Positions 8,631 through 19,343 of a stretch of 64,000 nt of DNA are shown here, in pieces. Position 1 is the first letter of the stretch. Every line of letters begins with the position of its first letter. The DNA is from Shewanella sp. VB17. GTDB taxonomy: Bacteria; Pseudomonadota; Gammaproteobacteria; Enterobacterales; Shewanellaceae. Under the pieces are notes generated by a model that was not told where the DNA came from, made no database searches, and was given only the letters and a program-made list of their open reading frames with translations. Where the stretch lies: the NCBI RefSeq assembly GCF_013248905.1, contig NZ_JABRVS010000001.1, forward strand, positions 4,836,001 to 4,900,000. The letters run 5' to 3'. Both the position numbers and the translations under genes were made by a program.

Positions 8631-9087
8631 TAATGACATCTCTTTAAAACGATAACTTAGCTACATTGCTTACTATTTCACCATTGCAAACCTATTACAA
8701 CTCACCCATTATGCTATTAGGCAGGTACGAAGTGACTAAGTAAAATGTGTAAGCTAAGTTAACTGTTATCAGTACAATTTGCCAATGACGGCACTGAAGC
8801 GTTGGCTATTTTACTCGCTCAAACTTGATCACCACAGCTCATTTCATCGACCATTGTTTTGCAGTGTACCACAAACGAATAAGTCACCACTTGACTCGAC
8901 TAAGCTCGCCTCATTATGTTAACCAAACCTAATAAAAAAGCTCAACAGCCCTGCACTGGATGCCAATATCATTCTAAAAAAAAGCGAACCTCTGTTCGCC
9001 TTACGTTATCTCCACGCCATTTATCGGCATGCAGAAAATACACTATGAGATGGCTTTGACATATATTATGCCACTTAAAATGCCCCT
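8631..9087. other. Intergenic region, mostly featureless
   Basis: No convincing gene. It contains the promoter side of the srkA operon at its left, and the terminator of the following minus-strand gene at 8977-8999. Confidence 0.4.
8977..8999 (-). terminator. Rho-independent terminator
   Basis: GCGAAC / GTTCGC stem (8984-8989 with 8994-8999), loop CTCT, with T8 following on the minus strand. It terminates the EP-repeat gene. Confidence 0.75.
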
Positions 9088-9888
<801 letters not shown>

Positions 9889-10393
9889 TATCATCCACCT
9901 GTGATTAACTGCTAACACTCATATTCAAGTTCTATTTCACTTACTCTCGTATGTACAACTAGTAACAGATTATTATTAATTCATTCTCTTGCTATAGATC
10001 AAGTCATTACCTATTTTTTATTCCAACTTATCACGTTCATACACTTTAATTACTCTTACCTTTCGCTTGGTTTAATCAATTAACCAACAAGGTGGTTAAA
10101 TAACACCAGATAACTAAACATACGCTGATGAATATCACCGTACAAGCAGCAAGCTATATTCAAAGTCAAAATATAGATAAACATACACATTATTATACCT
10201 AACAATTTGACTAGATGGGCATAAATTCAGTAATAATTAACGACCGACACCCAGATCAATTGGCACGCCAGAGTTCACTGACCTCAATGATAGAAAAGAA
10301 AAACAAATATATTGATATTTTTTAACACTCCTCATTTAAGCTCATATCATTTTACGCTATGGTGTCGGTAAATAATAAAAAGAAGGAAGTGGC
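9889..10393. other. Divergent promoter region
   Basis: About 500 AT-rich bases between the minus-strand EP-repeat gene and the plus-strand S9 peptidase gene. No operator, RNA structure or small gene could be made out. Confidence 0.35.
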
Positions 10394-12463
10394 ATGAGAA
10401 AACTAACTCGCCTCAGTATGTTGGCTGCTATCACCACCAGCATATTCGCATCAAGCTCATCAATTGCAACGACCGCAAGAACTCACACCATCACCATCGA
10501 TGATTTTTTCAATATTGGTGGAATGAGCCATGTCCAACTCAGCCCCAATGGTGAACATGCTATGTGGCTAGAATCTCGCTGGGATAAAGATCTCGATAAA
10601 AGCCAACAAGATCTTTGGCTACTCGATACCAAAAGCCAGCTACCAAAACGAATGACATTCACTAATGAAAGTGAATCCAGCCCTCAATGGAGCCCAGATG
10701 GTCAATATATTTACTACCTACGCAAAGTAAAACAAGACCAGACTAAGGTTCCTCATAAAGAGAAACCTCAAATATTTAGACTATCTGTCAATGGTGGTGA
10801 TAATCAACCAATGACAACAGAAATTGACGGCATTACGCACTTTCAGTTAAGTAATGACGGTAAAAACCTCTACTTCTTAACCACAAAAACAATCCAAGAT
10901 AAAGATGAATGGGCATCAATGCGGACTGCACATTCTACGCCTAAATATGGCCACGGTGAACGTAAAACCAATCCACTTTACCAACTTGATCTACAGCATT
11001 TCAAACAACAGCTATTACTCGATGATGATAAAGTGGTATGGGATTTTAAGGTCAGTCCTGACGGCAGTAAAATTGCTAGGATCACGACCAATGATAACGA
11101 ACTCGTTCACCTCGAGGGTTGGTCTGACATCGAAATCTTTAACACTAAAACACAAGCCAGCAGCACATTGATAGATACTCAATGGCGAGACAAGGCCCCA
11201 TCTCCTTATGGCTGGCTACTTGGGCTAGCTTGGCAAGATAACAGTACCGACTTAGCCTTCAGAATCGATTTTGATGGTCATCCTGGTCAACTCTATATCG
11301 CCAACACCACCGCACTTGACAAACCTGCTCTTGAAATCAAACCAAGCGGCGATGTTACATTACATTCTAGCGACATAAAATGGCGACCGAATAGCCACGA
11401 AATTTGTTATCGCGGCGCCGACCATGGCCGCATAAAACTCTTTTGTACTGAAATAGACGATAACAAGCAAAAAGAGACACGTAACGTCATCCAAGGTGAT
11501 AGGGTTATCGGTAGCTATAGCTTTACCCACGATGGAAAAAAGGTGGCCTTTAGTCACAACGGTCTCGATCACTTCGCTGACATGTTTATTGCCGATGCCA
11601 ATAGTCAACACACTAGCCCGAAACGTCTGAGTCATATCAATCCACAAGTCGACAGTTGGAAATTACCTCAAATTTCAATCGTTAAATGGACTGCACCTGA
11701 TGGCACTCAAATCGAAGGTATCTTAGATCTGCCTGCTGACTACACAAAAGAAGAGGGTCCGCTGCCGTTAATTGTTCAACTACACGGCGGGCCAACTGCG
11801 GCGACCCCATATGCACTGCAGCATCGCTCATACGGACGTTCAACTTTCACAGCCAATGGTTGGGCACTGTTATCGCCTAATTACCGTGGCTCTACTGGTT
11901 ATGGCAATAAATTTATCACTGATCTTATTGGTCAAGAGCACGTTATTGAAGTTAATGACATAATGTCTGGTGTCGATCACCTGATAGCAAAAGGCATAGT
12001 CGACGGCGATAAAATGGCTGTGATGGGTTGGAGTAATGGTGGCTACTTAACCAATGCGATTATTAGTACCAACCAACGTTTTAAAGCAGCCAGTTCAGGT
12101 GCAGGTGTCTTTGATCAAAATCTACAATGGATGCTAGAAGACACACCAGGTCATGTGGTCAACTTTATGCAAGGTTTACCTTGGGAAAAACCCGATGCTT
12201 ATCGCCATGGCTCATCTCTGAGCCACGCAGATAAAATAAAAACCCCCACTTTAATTCATATTGGTGAGAAGGATCAACGTGTCCCATTAGGCCATGCACA
12301 AGGACTATATCGTGCACTTAAACATTACCTTAATGTTCCCGTTGAACTTGTCGTCTACCCTGAAGAGGCTCATGGCTTAAGTCAATACCAACATAAAAAA
12401 GCTAAAATGGAATGGGATCAAAAATGGTTCAATCACTATACCTTAGGCAAAGAGATTAATTAA
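10394..12463 (+). CDS. Secreted S9-family serine peptidase (acylaminoacyl/dipeptidyl-peptidase type)
   Basis: Signal peptide to about residue 26 (SSSSIATT), then a WD40-like beta-propeller (HVQLSPNGEHAMWLES, SPQWSPDGQYIYYL, FKVSPDGSKIA) covering residues ~40-420, then an alpha/beta hydrolase domain. The catalytic triad is visible: Ser547 in GWSNGGY, Asp627 in GEKDQRVP and His660 in EEAHGL. HGGP near 466 supplies the oxyanion region. It likely trims peptides in the periplasm. Strong AAGGAAG site before ATG 10394. It is monocistronic, with a terminator directly after it. Confidence 0.9.
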   Translation: MRKLTRLSMLAAITTSIFASSSSIATTARTHTITIDDFFNIGGMSHVQLSPNGEHAMWLESRWDKDLDKSQQDLWLLDTKSQLPKRMTFTNESESSPQWSPDGQYIYYLRKVKQDQTKVPHKEKPQIFRLSVNGGDNQPMTTEIDGITHFQLSNDGKNLYFLTTKTIQDKDEWASMRTAHSTPKYGHGERKTNPLYQLDLQHFKQQLLLDDDKVVWDFKVSPDGSKIARITTNDNELVHLEGWSDIEIFNTKTQASSTLIDTQWRDKAPSPYGWLLGLAWQDNSTDLAFRIDFDGHPGQLYIANTTALDKPALEIKPSGDVTLHSSDIKWRPNSHEICYRGADHGRIKLFCTEIDDNKQKETRNVIQGDRVIGSYSFTHDGKKVAFSHNGLDHFADMFIADANSQHTSPKRLSHINPQVDSWKLPQISIVKWTAPDGTQIEGILDLPADYTKEEGPLPLIVQLHGGPTAATPYALQHRSYGRSTFTANGWALLSPNYRGSTGYGNKFITDLIGQEHVIEVNDIMSGVDHLIAKGIVDGDKMAVMGWSNGGYLTNAIISTNQRFKAASSGAGVFDQNLQWMLEDTPGHVVNFMQGLPWEKPDAYRHGSSLSHADKIKTPTLIHIGEKDQRVPLGHAQGLYRALKHYLNVPVELVVYPEEAHGLSQYQHKKAKMEWDQKWFNHYTLGKEIN

Positions 12464-12494
12464 CGATTGACTGAACCTAAGCTGACATAGCCAT

Positions 12495-12525
12495 AAAAAA
12501 GCGCGTTAAATGGCGCTTTTTTTAT
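12495..12525 (+). terminator. Rho-independent terminator of S9 peptidase gene
   Basis: AAAAAAGCGC / GCGCTTTTTT stem around an 8-base loop, followed by further Ts. Confidence 0.85.
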
Positions 12526-12570
12526 TTCAGGTAGGTATGCTAACTCCACAAGCTTAAAACAGAGTCTATT

Positions 12571-13125
12571 ATGACAAAACGCATTTTAGCAATATGCCTA
12601 ATTATCGGTTTTACGTTCACCCAAACAGTGCTCGCTGACGACATATATCCAGATACAATCGCCAAGTTTAAACAAGCCAACGATACACATAAGTTTTTCG
12701 ACAATGCTTACGGTTATGCTATTTTCCCAACCGTCGGAAAAGGGGGATTTGGAATCGGTGCTGCTTACGGTAAAGGCAAAGTTTTTCGTGATCAAGATCA
12801 CACAGGAAATACAAGTCTAACGCAGTTATCTTTGGGGTTTCAGATCGGAGGTCAAGCCTATAGTGAGATCATTTTCTTTAAAAATGCCGCAGCCTATGAA
12901 GCGTTCACCAGCGGCAGTTTCGAATTTAATGCCCAAGCTTCAGCTGTTGCTATTAACATAGGGGCTAATGCACAAGCAGGTACTACAGGTAACTCTAGCG
13001 GTGCTGGTGACAAGATGGCTAAAGCTTCGTACATCAATGGAATGGCTGTCTATACCATGGCTAAAGGTGGATTAATGTTCGAAGCAGCATTAGCTGGCCA
13101 GTCATTCACCTTCGAAGAAAACTAA
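12571..13125 (+). CDS. SYLF/Ysc84-domain lipid-binding protein
   Basis: A 184-residue exported protein: signal peptide ending VLA|DD, then the SYLF (Ysc84-related) domain with AYGYAIFPTVGKGGFGIG and GAAYGKGKVF. The C-terminal half has the typical glycine/alanine-rich strands (GKGGLMFEAALAGQSF). The domain binds phosphoinositides in eukaryotes; bacterial versions are periplasmic or surface proteins of unknown role. No good Shine-Dalgarno precedes ATG 12571. Confidence 0.85.
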   Translation: MTKRILAICLIIGFTFTQTVLADDIYPDTIAKFKQANDTHKFFDNAYGYAIFPTVGKGGFGIGAAYGKGKVFRDQDHTGNTSLTQLSLGFQIGGQAYSEIIFFKNAAAYEAFTSGSFEFNAQASAVAINIGANAQAGTTGNSSGAGDKMAKASYINGMAVYTMAKGGLMFEAALAGQSFTFEEN

Positions 13126-13138
13126 TAGGACTATGCTG

Positions 13139-13184
13139 TTAGGTTAATTTATCGGTATGTAATACTACTGATAAATTAACCTAA
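13139..13184. terminator. Long perfect inverted repeat between convergent genes
   Basis: A 15-bp perfect stem (13139-13153 with 13170-13184) and a 16-base loop, AT-rich and without a T-tract. It lies 14 bases after the SYLF gene and 35 bases from the end of the convergent LysR gene, so it is probably a bidirectional transcript end. Confidence 0.5.
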
Positions 13185-13218
13185 ATAATGATATTGCAAG
13201 GATCGAGCAAACAAGATG

Positions 13219-14145
13219 TTAACGAATTATTTCCCCATGGCTGACAGCACTAATTCGGTTAAATTCCATCTTTAAGCGCTCTACAAATCGCCTTAATACT
13301 ATCGGTAATTGGTGCTGGTAAGAATGAAGTGCATATACATCTTTCATCTCTCCTTGATAATCACATAACACCCTCTGTAAACGCCCTGAAGCAAGTAAGT
13401 CCCGTACAAAAATGGAAGAGACAAGTCCAATGCCAGCACCACACTCAACGCTATTAATCACACTGATAGACGTATTGACCTTCAACTGTTTTTCACCACT
13501 AAATAAGATTATTTCACCATGAGAGTTTTTCAATCTGACTTGTCGCTGCCAAGGCGGAACAACTAAATTCTGTAAATGCAGCGTGTTGTCAGTCACACTG
13601 TGTTTTGCCAAATAAGCTGGCGAGGCCACTAAAATACTGTCGAGCTTACCAATCAATATTGCATGATAGGTGCTATCTTTTTGTGGCCCAACAGAGATTG
13701 CAATGTCTAAATTTTGTTGCAGTAAATCTAACCGCTCATCACTAAAGACTAATTCAGGTAGTAAGTTAGGATATTCATCACAGAGTTGAGCGACTATTGG
13801 TGTCACCAGATTCGACTCGAAAGCATGAGGAGCCGTAATAGCAATACGTCCCGTGGGAGCCTGATCATGAGACTCAATCTCTGTCACTGTTGTCGTGAGT
13901 AAATCAAGCAATTGCTCACTTCGCTCAGCAAGCTGCAACCCAACCACAGTCAAATTTAACTGCCGAGTACTGCGATTCAAAAGTCGTACACCTAAATGCC
14001 TTTCTAACTGACTCACATATTGGCTCACTGCCGATTTAGTGTGCCCTAAAGACTCTGCAGCAGCTGTAAAAGAACCTTTTTTAATGATCTCATCAAATAC
14101 TAGCATTTGATAAGCTAAGCGCTTTTGTTCATTTTTTATGAACAT
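13219..14145 (-). CDS. LysR-family transcriptional regulator
   Basis: N-terminal winged helix-turn-helix (GSFTAAAESLGHTKSAVSQYVSQLERHLGVRLLNRSTR) and a LysR substrate-binding domain (TGRIAITAPHAFE... onward). The start is ambiguous. ATG 14145 (MFIKNEQKR) has GGTGA five bases upstream and gives a normal family length; ATGs at 14157 and 14202 would add 4 or 19 residues. It is divergent from the SnoaL-isochorismatase fusion gene (about 90 bases between starts), so that gene is its probable target. Confidence 0.88.
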   Translation of the reverse strand: MFIKNEQKRLAYQMLVFDEIIKKGSFTAAAESLGHTKSAVSQYVSQLERHLGVRLLNRSTRQLNLTVVGLQLAERSEQLLDLLTTTVTEIESHDQAPTGRIAITAPHAFESNLVTPIVAQLCDEYPNLLPELVFSDERLDLLQQNLDIAISVGPQKDSTYHAILIGKLDSILVASPAYLAKHSVTDNTLHLQNLVVPPWQRQVRLKNSHGEIILFSGEKQLKVNTSISVINSVECGAGIGLVSSIFVRDLLASGRLQRVLCDYQGEMKDVYALHSYQHQLPIVLRRFVERLKMEFNRISAVSHGEIIR

Positions 14146-14235
14146 TGATTTCACCATTAGGCTAATTATTAAAGAATTAAATAACAATAAACTGCTCAAC
14201 ATAGAAAAACAACTTAATGAATCAGGAGATACACC

Positions 14236-15177
14236 ATGAGCCAGTCAATACGCCAAGCAGTGATGCAAGCAAGCCGTGAATGGATAGCCAATTTTAACCA
14301 AGGTGACGTTCAAGCTTGTATCGAGTGCTACTTACCAGAAGCAAGCATGCAGGTATCGCCATTCGGCCATTTTGATGGTATCGATGCCATAGGTGCATTT
14401 TGGAATGAATTCGCTAAAAGTGGACCCACTCAGCTCGTATATCGCCATGTCGAGATTAAAGTCCTGAACGACAAGCAAGCCATATTATCAGCTAACTGGT
14501 CCATGAATATTGCCAGCGGCTTTATCAGTAAGGAGCTCTGGACACTCAACAATGATGGTCAATGGTACCTCGAAGAAGATGATTTTAGCGTACTGACTCA
14601 ATTAAGCGCCCCACTCGAACCACAAAAGCGTACAGCTCTCGTGTTGGTCGACCTGCAAAATGACTATTTTACCGGTGGACGTTTCGAATTAGACAATACC
14701 GATAAAGCAACAAAACAAGCTAAAACATTACTGACTTACTTTAGAGAACGAGCATTACCCGTGATCCATATTCAACATATTTTCAAAGATGACAATGCCC
14801 CATTCTTTGCCAGCAACACATCAGGAATAGCAATCGAGACGAGCGTCGCACCTCTGGAAAATGAACCTGTTATCGTTAAGCACCAGATAGATAGTTTTAT
14901 CAACACTGCTTTAGAGCAAACGTTAATAGAACTAGGCATTGAGAAACTGGTGATCGTGGGCGCAATGGCTCAAGCTTGTGTACAAACTCTTTGCCGCAGT
15001 GCTACCAACAAGGGCTATCGTTGCGAAGTGGTTAGTGATGCTATTGCCGCGCCAACATTGAGTTATGGTGAACATCGTTTTACTGGATCACAGCTTGTTG
15101 CTGCCAATCTACTATCCCTCTCATTCGGAGGAGCTGAAGCGATCACCAGCGCGCAATGGCTAAGTGATAATCGTTAA
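14236..15177 (+). CDS. Fusion of SnoaL-like domain and isochorismatase-family cysteine hydrolase
   Basis: Two domains. Residues ~1-125 form an NTF2/SnoaL-like fold (REWIANFNQGDVQACIECYLPEA, ending with LEEDDFSVLT). Residues ~133-300 form an isochorismatase-like hydrolase. The hydrolase catalytic residues are visible: Asp in LVDLQNDYF, Lys in VKHQIDSF and Cys in GAMAQACVQTL. The cysteine indicates an amidase or other C-N/ester hydrolase rather than a true isochorismatase. Clear AGGAG before ATG 14236. Divergent LysR upstream suggests induction by its substrate. Substrate unknown. Confidence 0.85.
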   Translation: MSQSIRQAVMQASREWIANFNQGDVQACIECYLPEASMQVSPFGHFDGIDAIGAFWNEFAKSGPTQLVYRHVEIKVLNDKQAILSANWSMNIASGFISKELWTLNNDGQWYLEEDDFSVLTQLSAPLEPQKRTALVLVDLQNDYFTGGRFELDNTDKATKQAKTLLTYFRERALPVIHIQHIFKDDNAPFFASNTSGIAIETSVAPLENEPVIVKHQIDSFINTALEQTLIELGIEKLVIVGAMAQACVQTLCRSATNKGYRCEVVSDAIAAPTLSYGEHRFTGSQLVAANLLSLSFGGAEAITSAQWLSDNR

Positions 15178-15202
15178 TTGTTAATTGCTATGAACTTGTG
15201 CT

Positions 15203-15246
15203 AAACCCAAAAGCGCATATCAGTGATATGCGCTTTTGGGTTTTAT
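15203..15246 (+). terminator. Strong rho-independent terminator
   Basis: A 19-bp perfect stem (15203-15221 with 15225-15243) with a 3-base loop followed by T. It may act in both directions, because ygiQ ends only 40 bases away. Confidence 0.9.
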
Positions 15247-15285
15247 GTTACTGGTTCGAACTTAACTCATTTACATTCAGATGAA

Positions 15286-17598
15286 CTACCTCTGATGCTT
15301 AGGCGTCGTTCCCCACACATTTTTCTTAGCCGGACGTTGCTTAGCTATAACAGAGGTATTGACTTGTCCATCACTGGTTGCCCCAGCCCCTTTTTTAACT
15401 GCTGAGCCAGACTTAGCACCTTTGTTCTTTGGCTTACGATCAGCAAATTGGTCCTCAGAAAAACGGGTAAAGGCTTGCTTGCCACCTTGCTCTTGATCAC
15501 CTGTATTTAGGCGCTTGTTGCCCCCCTTACTCTTACTGCGATTAATTTCACGTTCTTGGCGAGACTCTGCTGGTACTAAACAATTAAGCCCACCACCTAT
15601 CAACTTCTCTTTGCCCATCTCGATAAGCGCCTCACGAATGATAGGCCAACCAGCAGGATCGTGGTAACGCAATAGGGCTTTATGCAACTTACGTTGACGC
15701 CCCCCTTTAGGCACAGTGACAATTTCACTGGTGTGCTTCACATTCTTCAACGAATTAAGTTCAGTGTGATAAATAGTCGTGGCATTGGCCATTGGTGAAG
15801 GATAAAAATTTTGCACCTGATCCAGTTTAAACTTCTCACCTTTAAGCCATAACGCCAAATTGACCATATCTTCGTTAGTCGTACCGGGATGGGCCGAGAT
15901 AAAATAAGGGATCAAATACTGTTTTTTACCGGCTTCTTTTGAATACTTATCAAACAGTTCTTTAAACTTTTCATAAGTGCCCATACCCGGTTTCATCATT
16001 TTGTTCAGCGGGCCCTCTTCGGTGTGCTCCGGTGCAATTTTCAAGTAGCCCCCAACATGATGCGTTGCTAGCTCTTTGACATAACGTGGGTCTTCCGATG
16101 CCAAATCATAACGCACACCCGATGCAATTAAGACTTTCTTAATACCTGGCACATTACGCGCTGCTCGATATAAATCAATGGTAGGTTGATGATCGGTATC
16201 CATATGGCCACAAATATCGGGGAAGACACAAGAAATACGACGACAGGTTTTCTCCGCCTTCTCGCTCTTACAACCTAAACGGTACATGTTAGCTGTTGGG
16301 CCACCCAAATCTGAAATAACCCCGGTAAAGCCAGGCACCTTGTCTTGAATATCTTTAATCTCATTCACAATCGATTCTTTTGAACGACTTTGAATAATAC
16401 GGCCTTCATGTTCAGTGATAGAGCAAAAAGAACAGCCGCCAAAACAACCACGCATAATATTAATGGAGGTTTTTATCATGTCATAGGCAGGAATTTTATC
16501 ATCGCCATATGAAGGATGTGGCACCCTCGCATACGCTAAGCCAAAGACACCATCCATTTCTTCGGTAGATAAAGGCCATGCGGGTGGATTGACCCAAATC
16601 GCACGATCAGCATGGCGCTGAAATAATGCGCGTGCACAACCTGGATTCTGCTCTTGATGCAAAATACGTGATGCATGGGCATAAAGATATTTATCAGTCG
16701 ATACCTTCTCAAAGCTGGGTAGCAATACATAGGTATTCTCCCATGGTTTAGGTCTAGCAGGCTGTACGCTTATCGCTTTGGGGGCATTGTTATCAAATAC
16801 TTTTACATCTGATGGCCCTGATAAATTCTTACAGCCCACATCATCAGCACCATAGGGATGTGGAATGGGATCAATTTTATGTAATTGATCTATTTTTCGT
16901 GAATCCATGCCTTTCCAACCCGGCGTAGGTTCTTTGCGAATAACCGTGGTACCACGAATATTATGCAGTTCCGCAATGGGCTCACCTGCAGCAAGACGAT
17001 GAGATATTTCAACTAAAGGACGCTCAGCATTACCGTAAACTAAAATATCTGCTTTGGCATCTAAGATAACGCTACGGCGAATTTTATCAGACCAATAATC
17101 ATAATGTGCGATACGGCGTAAACTCGCTTCGATGCCACCGATAATAACAGGCACTTGCTTGAAGGCTTCTTTGCATCTCTGGGTATAAACTGTCACAGCA
17201 CGATCGGGACGTTTCCCGCCGATGTCACCCGCCGTATAAGCATCATCATGGCGCATACGACGCTCTGCAGTGTAACGGTTAATCATTGAATCCATGTTGC
17301 CCGATGTCACACCAAAATAGAGATTGGGTTTGCCAAGTGCCATAAAATCATGCTTATTTGACCACTCAGGCTGAGAAATAATGCCGACTCTAAAGCCCTG
17401 AGCTTCAAGCATTCGACCAATAACAGCCATGCCGAAACTGGGATGATCCACATAAGAATCACCGGTAATGATAATAATGTCACAACTCTCCCAACCTAAC
17501 TTATTCATTTCTTTACGAGACATAGGGAGAAATGGCGCTGGACTAGCGAGTTCAGAGCGGTATTTGGGATACGTAAATAACGTGGATTCAACTTGCAT
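15286..17598 (-). CDS. ygiQ: YgiQ-family radical SAM protein
   Basis: A UPF0313 radical SAM protein of 770 residues (E. coli YgiQ about 740). The N-terminal block PAPFLPMSRKEMNKLGWESC is nearly the E. coli sequence. The SAM-cluster motif CX3CX2C is at C385, C389 and C392 (GCFGGCSFCSI). The C-terminal ~90 residues are a Lys/Gly-rich, low-complexity tail (KSKGGNKR, RKPKNKGAKSG). The chemical reaction catalysed is unknown. No obvious Shine-Dalgarno at ATG 17598, but the start matches the family N-terminus. Confidence 0.92.
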   Translation of the reverse strand: MQVESTLFTYPKYRSELASPAPFLPMSRKEMNKLGWESCDIIIITGDSYVDHPSFGMAVIGRMLEAQGFRVGIISQPEWSNKHDFMALGKPNLYFGVTSGNMDSMINRYTAERRMRHDDAYTAGDIGGKRPDRAVTVYTQRCKEAFKQVPVIIGGIEASLRRIAHYDYWSDKIRRSVILDAKADILVYGNAERPLVEISHRLAAGEPIAELHNIRGTTVIRKEPTPGWKGMDSRKIDQLHKIDPIPHPYGADDVGCKNLSGPSDVKVFDNNAPKAISVQPARPKPWENTYVLLPSFEKVSTDKYLYAHASRILHQEQNPGCARALFQRHADRAIWVNPPAWPLSTEEMDGVFGLAYARVPHPSYGDDKIPAYDMIKTSINIMRGCFGGCSFCSITEHEGRIIQSRSKESIVNEIKDIQDKVPGFTGVISDLGGPTANMYRLGCKSEKAEKTCRRISCVFPDICGHMDTDHQPTIDLYRAARNVPGIKKVLIASGVRYDLASEDPRYVKELATHHVGGYLKIAPEHTEEGPLNKMMKPGMGTYEKFKELFDKYSKEAGKKQYLIPYFISAHPGTTNEDMVNLALWLKGEKFKLDQVQNFYPSPMANATTIYHTELNSLKNVKHTSEIVTVPKGGRQRKLHKALLRYHDPAGWPIIREALIEMGKEKLIGGGLNCLVPAESRQEREINRSKSKGGNKRLNTGDQEQGGKQAFTRFSEDQFADRKPKNKGAKSGSAVKKGAGATSDGQVNTSVIAKQRPAKKNVWGTTPKHQR

Positions 17599-17843
17599 GA
17601 GTGATACAGCCTAACGTTAACTTAAAGGAAACTCTGATGTTCGCCCACATAATGGGATGCGAAGTATAACAGGTGGAAGAGACAAAAGGCGAACAAAAAA
17701 CAATCAGTCAAGATGACAAGATAGTTAACCTACGTAAATACTTTTTATCTGAGTCACCTTTTTACGACCAACTGAGGTACTATGCGCTCGTTTGGCATTC
17801 TCTGCGTTTTATACGCATTTAACAAATTAAGTGGACCTTGTAA

Positions 17844-19064
17844 GTGAACAATCAAGAGTTTCTTGAGAAACGCAGTTTTATTATTAGCTTAGGGAAGTAT
17901 CTTCATAAATTTGGGACACCAGCCTATCGACTTGAAGCACACCTTCAATCAGTCTCGCATTTTTTAGGATTAGAAGGCTATTTCTTAATCTCTCCCACAT
18001 CGATGACATTTGTGCTGCAACGCAATGATGAACAAGAATATAACCATGTCGCCAGAGTCAAACCCGGCGAACTGGATCTCGGCTCATTAGCCCGAACTGA
18101 TGAACTGGTAGAAGAATTAATATCAGGTAAACGAAGCCTCAACGAAGCATTAGGTCGACTCGATGAGATAGCCAACAAACCTAATCCCTATGGCCCACGA
18201 CTCACCTTACTGGCATTCGGTAGCTCTGCAGGAGCTTTTGCTATGCTGATGGGAACGAGTTGGAACGATGTATTGTGGTCTTCATTACTCGGATTTATGG
18301 TCTATGGCCTAGTCTATCGTGCTGAGCATTCTAAGCGTATGGCCGAAATGCTTGAACCCCTAGCAGCCATTTTATGTGCTATTGCTGCCAGTGGCATTTC
18401 ACAATTGGATCCTAATATTAATATTCCTGTAGTTGTCTTATCTGGCATTATTATTTTTATTCCAGGTCTAGCACTGACGCTGGGGCTTGCTGAACTCGCT
18501 GCCAGAGATCTTATTTCTGGCACGGCCAGAATAATGGATGCCGGTATGCTGCTGTTTAAACTCTATTTTGGCGCCATTTTTGGCATGGTTATCGGTACAT
18601 CCATATTTGGTAAAGCGATTCATTTCGAACCTGACTCCCTCCCAAAATTGGCCGTTTGGTCTGCAGTGCCCATATTATCAATGGCACTTGTCATCATCTT
18701 TAAGGCACGCATGAAAGATGCTCCTTGGGGAATTTTGGCTGGTATCATCGCCTTCTTTTCCTCTATGTTAGGTGGGATCTATCTAGGCGAATCCATCGGT
18801 ATATTTTTTGGTGCTTTCACCGTTGGGGTATATTCCAATCTGTTTGCTCGCTGGATGAAGGCACCCGCCTCTATCGCTCTTCTGCAGGGAATTGTCATAC
18901 TGGTACCTGGGAGTAAGACTTATATCGGGCTCAACACTCTGATTTTAGGTGAAAGCATGCTTAATCAGACACATATCGGTAGCCAAATATTTTTGATCTT
19001 TATGTCTCTGATCGCAGGCCTAATTTTTGCCAATGTCGCAGTCCCCCCTAGAAAGACGTTATAA
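17844..19064 (+). CDS. ThrE-type threonine/serine exporter family protein
   Basis: 406-residue inner-membrane protein. The N-terminal DUF1212 (YjjP-like) domain starts LGKYLHKFGTPAYRLEAHL, a hallmark of the family. About ten hydrophobic segments follow, the last four forming the YjjB-like (DUF3815) half (GILAGIIAFFSSMLGG..., LLQGIVILVPGSKTYIGL). In enterobacteria these halves are two genes; here they are fused as in ThrE. Starts at GTG 17844 without a strong Shine-Dalgarno. Substrate by family only: Thr/Ser or succinate-type small acids. Confidence 0.82.
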   Translation: MNNQEFLEKRSFIISLGKYLHKFGTPAYRLEAHLQSVSHFLGLEGYFLISPTSMTFVLQRNDEQEYNHVARVKPGELDLGSLARTDELVEELISGKRSLNEALGRLDEIANKPNPYGPRLTLLAFGSSAGAFAMLMGTSWNDVLWSSLLGFMVYGLVYRAEHSKRMAEMLEPLAAILCAIAASGISQLDPNINIPVVVLSGIIIFIPGLALTLGLAELAARDLISGTARIMDAGMLLFKLYFGAIFGMVIGTSIFGKAIHFEPDSLPKLAVWSAVPILSMALVIIFKARMKDAPWGILAGIIAFFSSMLGGIYLGESIGIFFGAFTVGVYSNLFARWMKAPASIALLQGIVILVPGSKTYIGLNTLILGESMLNQTHIGSQIFLIFMSLIAGLIFANVAVPPRKTL

Positions 19065-19343
19065 CACCAATGTCGCCAAACCATTAATTGATAAAAGACA
19101 TCACATTTGCAGTTCAAGACGCCTTGATGAGCTAATGAAAGTCGCAGTAACAAACCTGAAAAACTCAGCTATATCCATCCACTTTTTACCACGGTAAAAC
19201 ATCGCTATTAGCATCATTGAGTCATAAAAGTTATTTTTATTTATTTCTTGACTAACTCGCCAGTCAGGTGTGTTATTAACTTGTAGCCAAGTCGTTTGTT
19301 CCCGCAAAAAATACAAGTTTAAGCAAATAAAGGTGTATCTAAC

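Noticed and set aside
14160..14235. AT-rich near-palindromes as a LysR operator between the LysR and SnoaL-isochorismatase genes
   Set aside because: TTATT...AATAA-type symmetry is only five bases per arm in very AT-rich DNA and cannot be told from chance.
19101..19316. 71-codon minus-strand frame between the ThrE-like and Omp85-like genes
   Set aside because: No ribosome site and no family features. The region is ordinary spacer.
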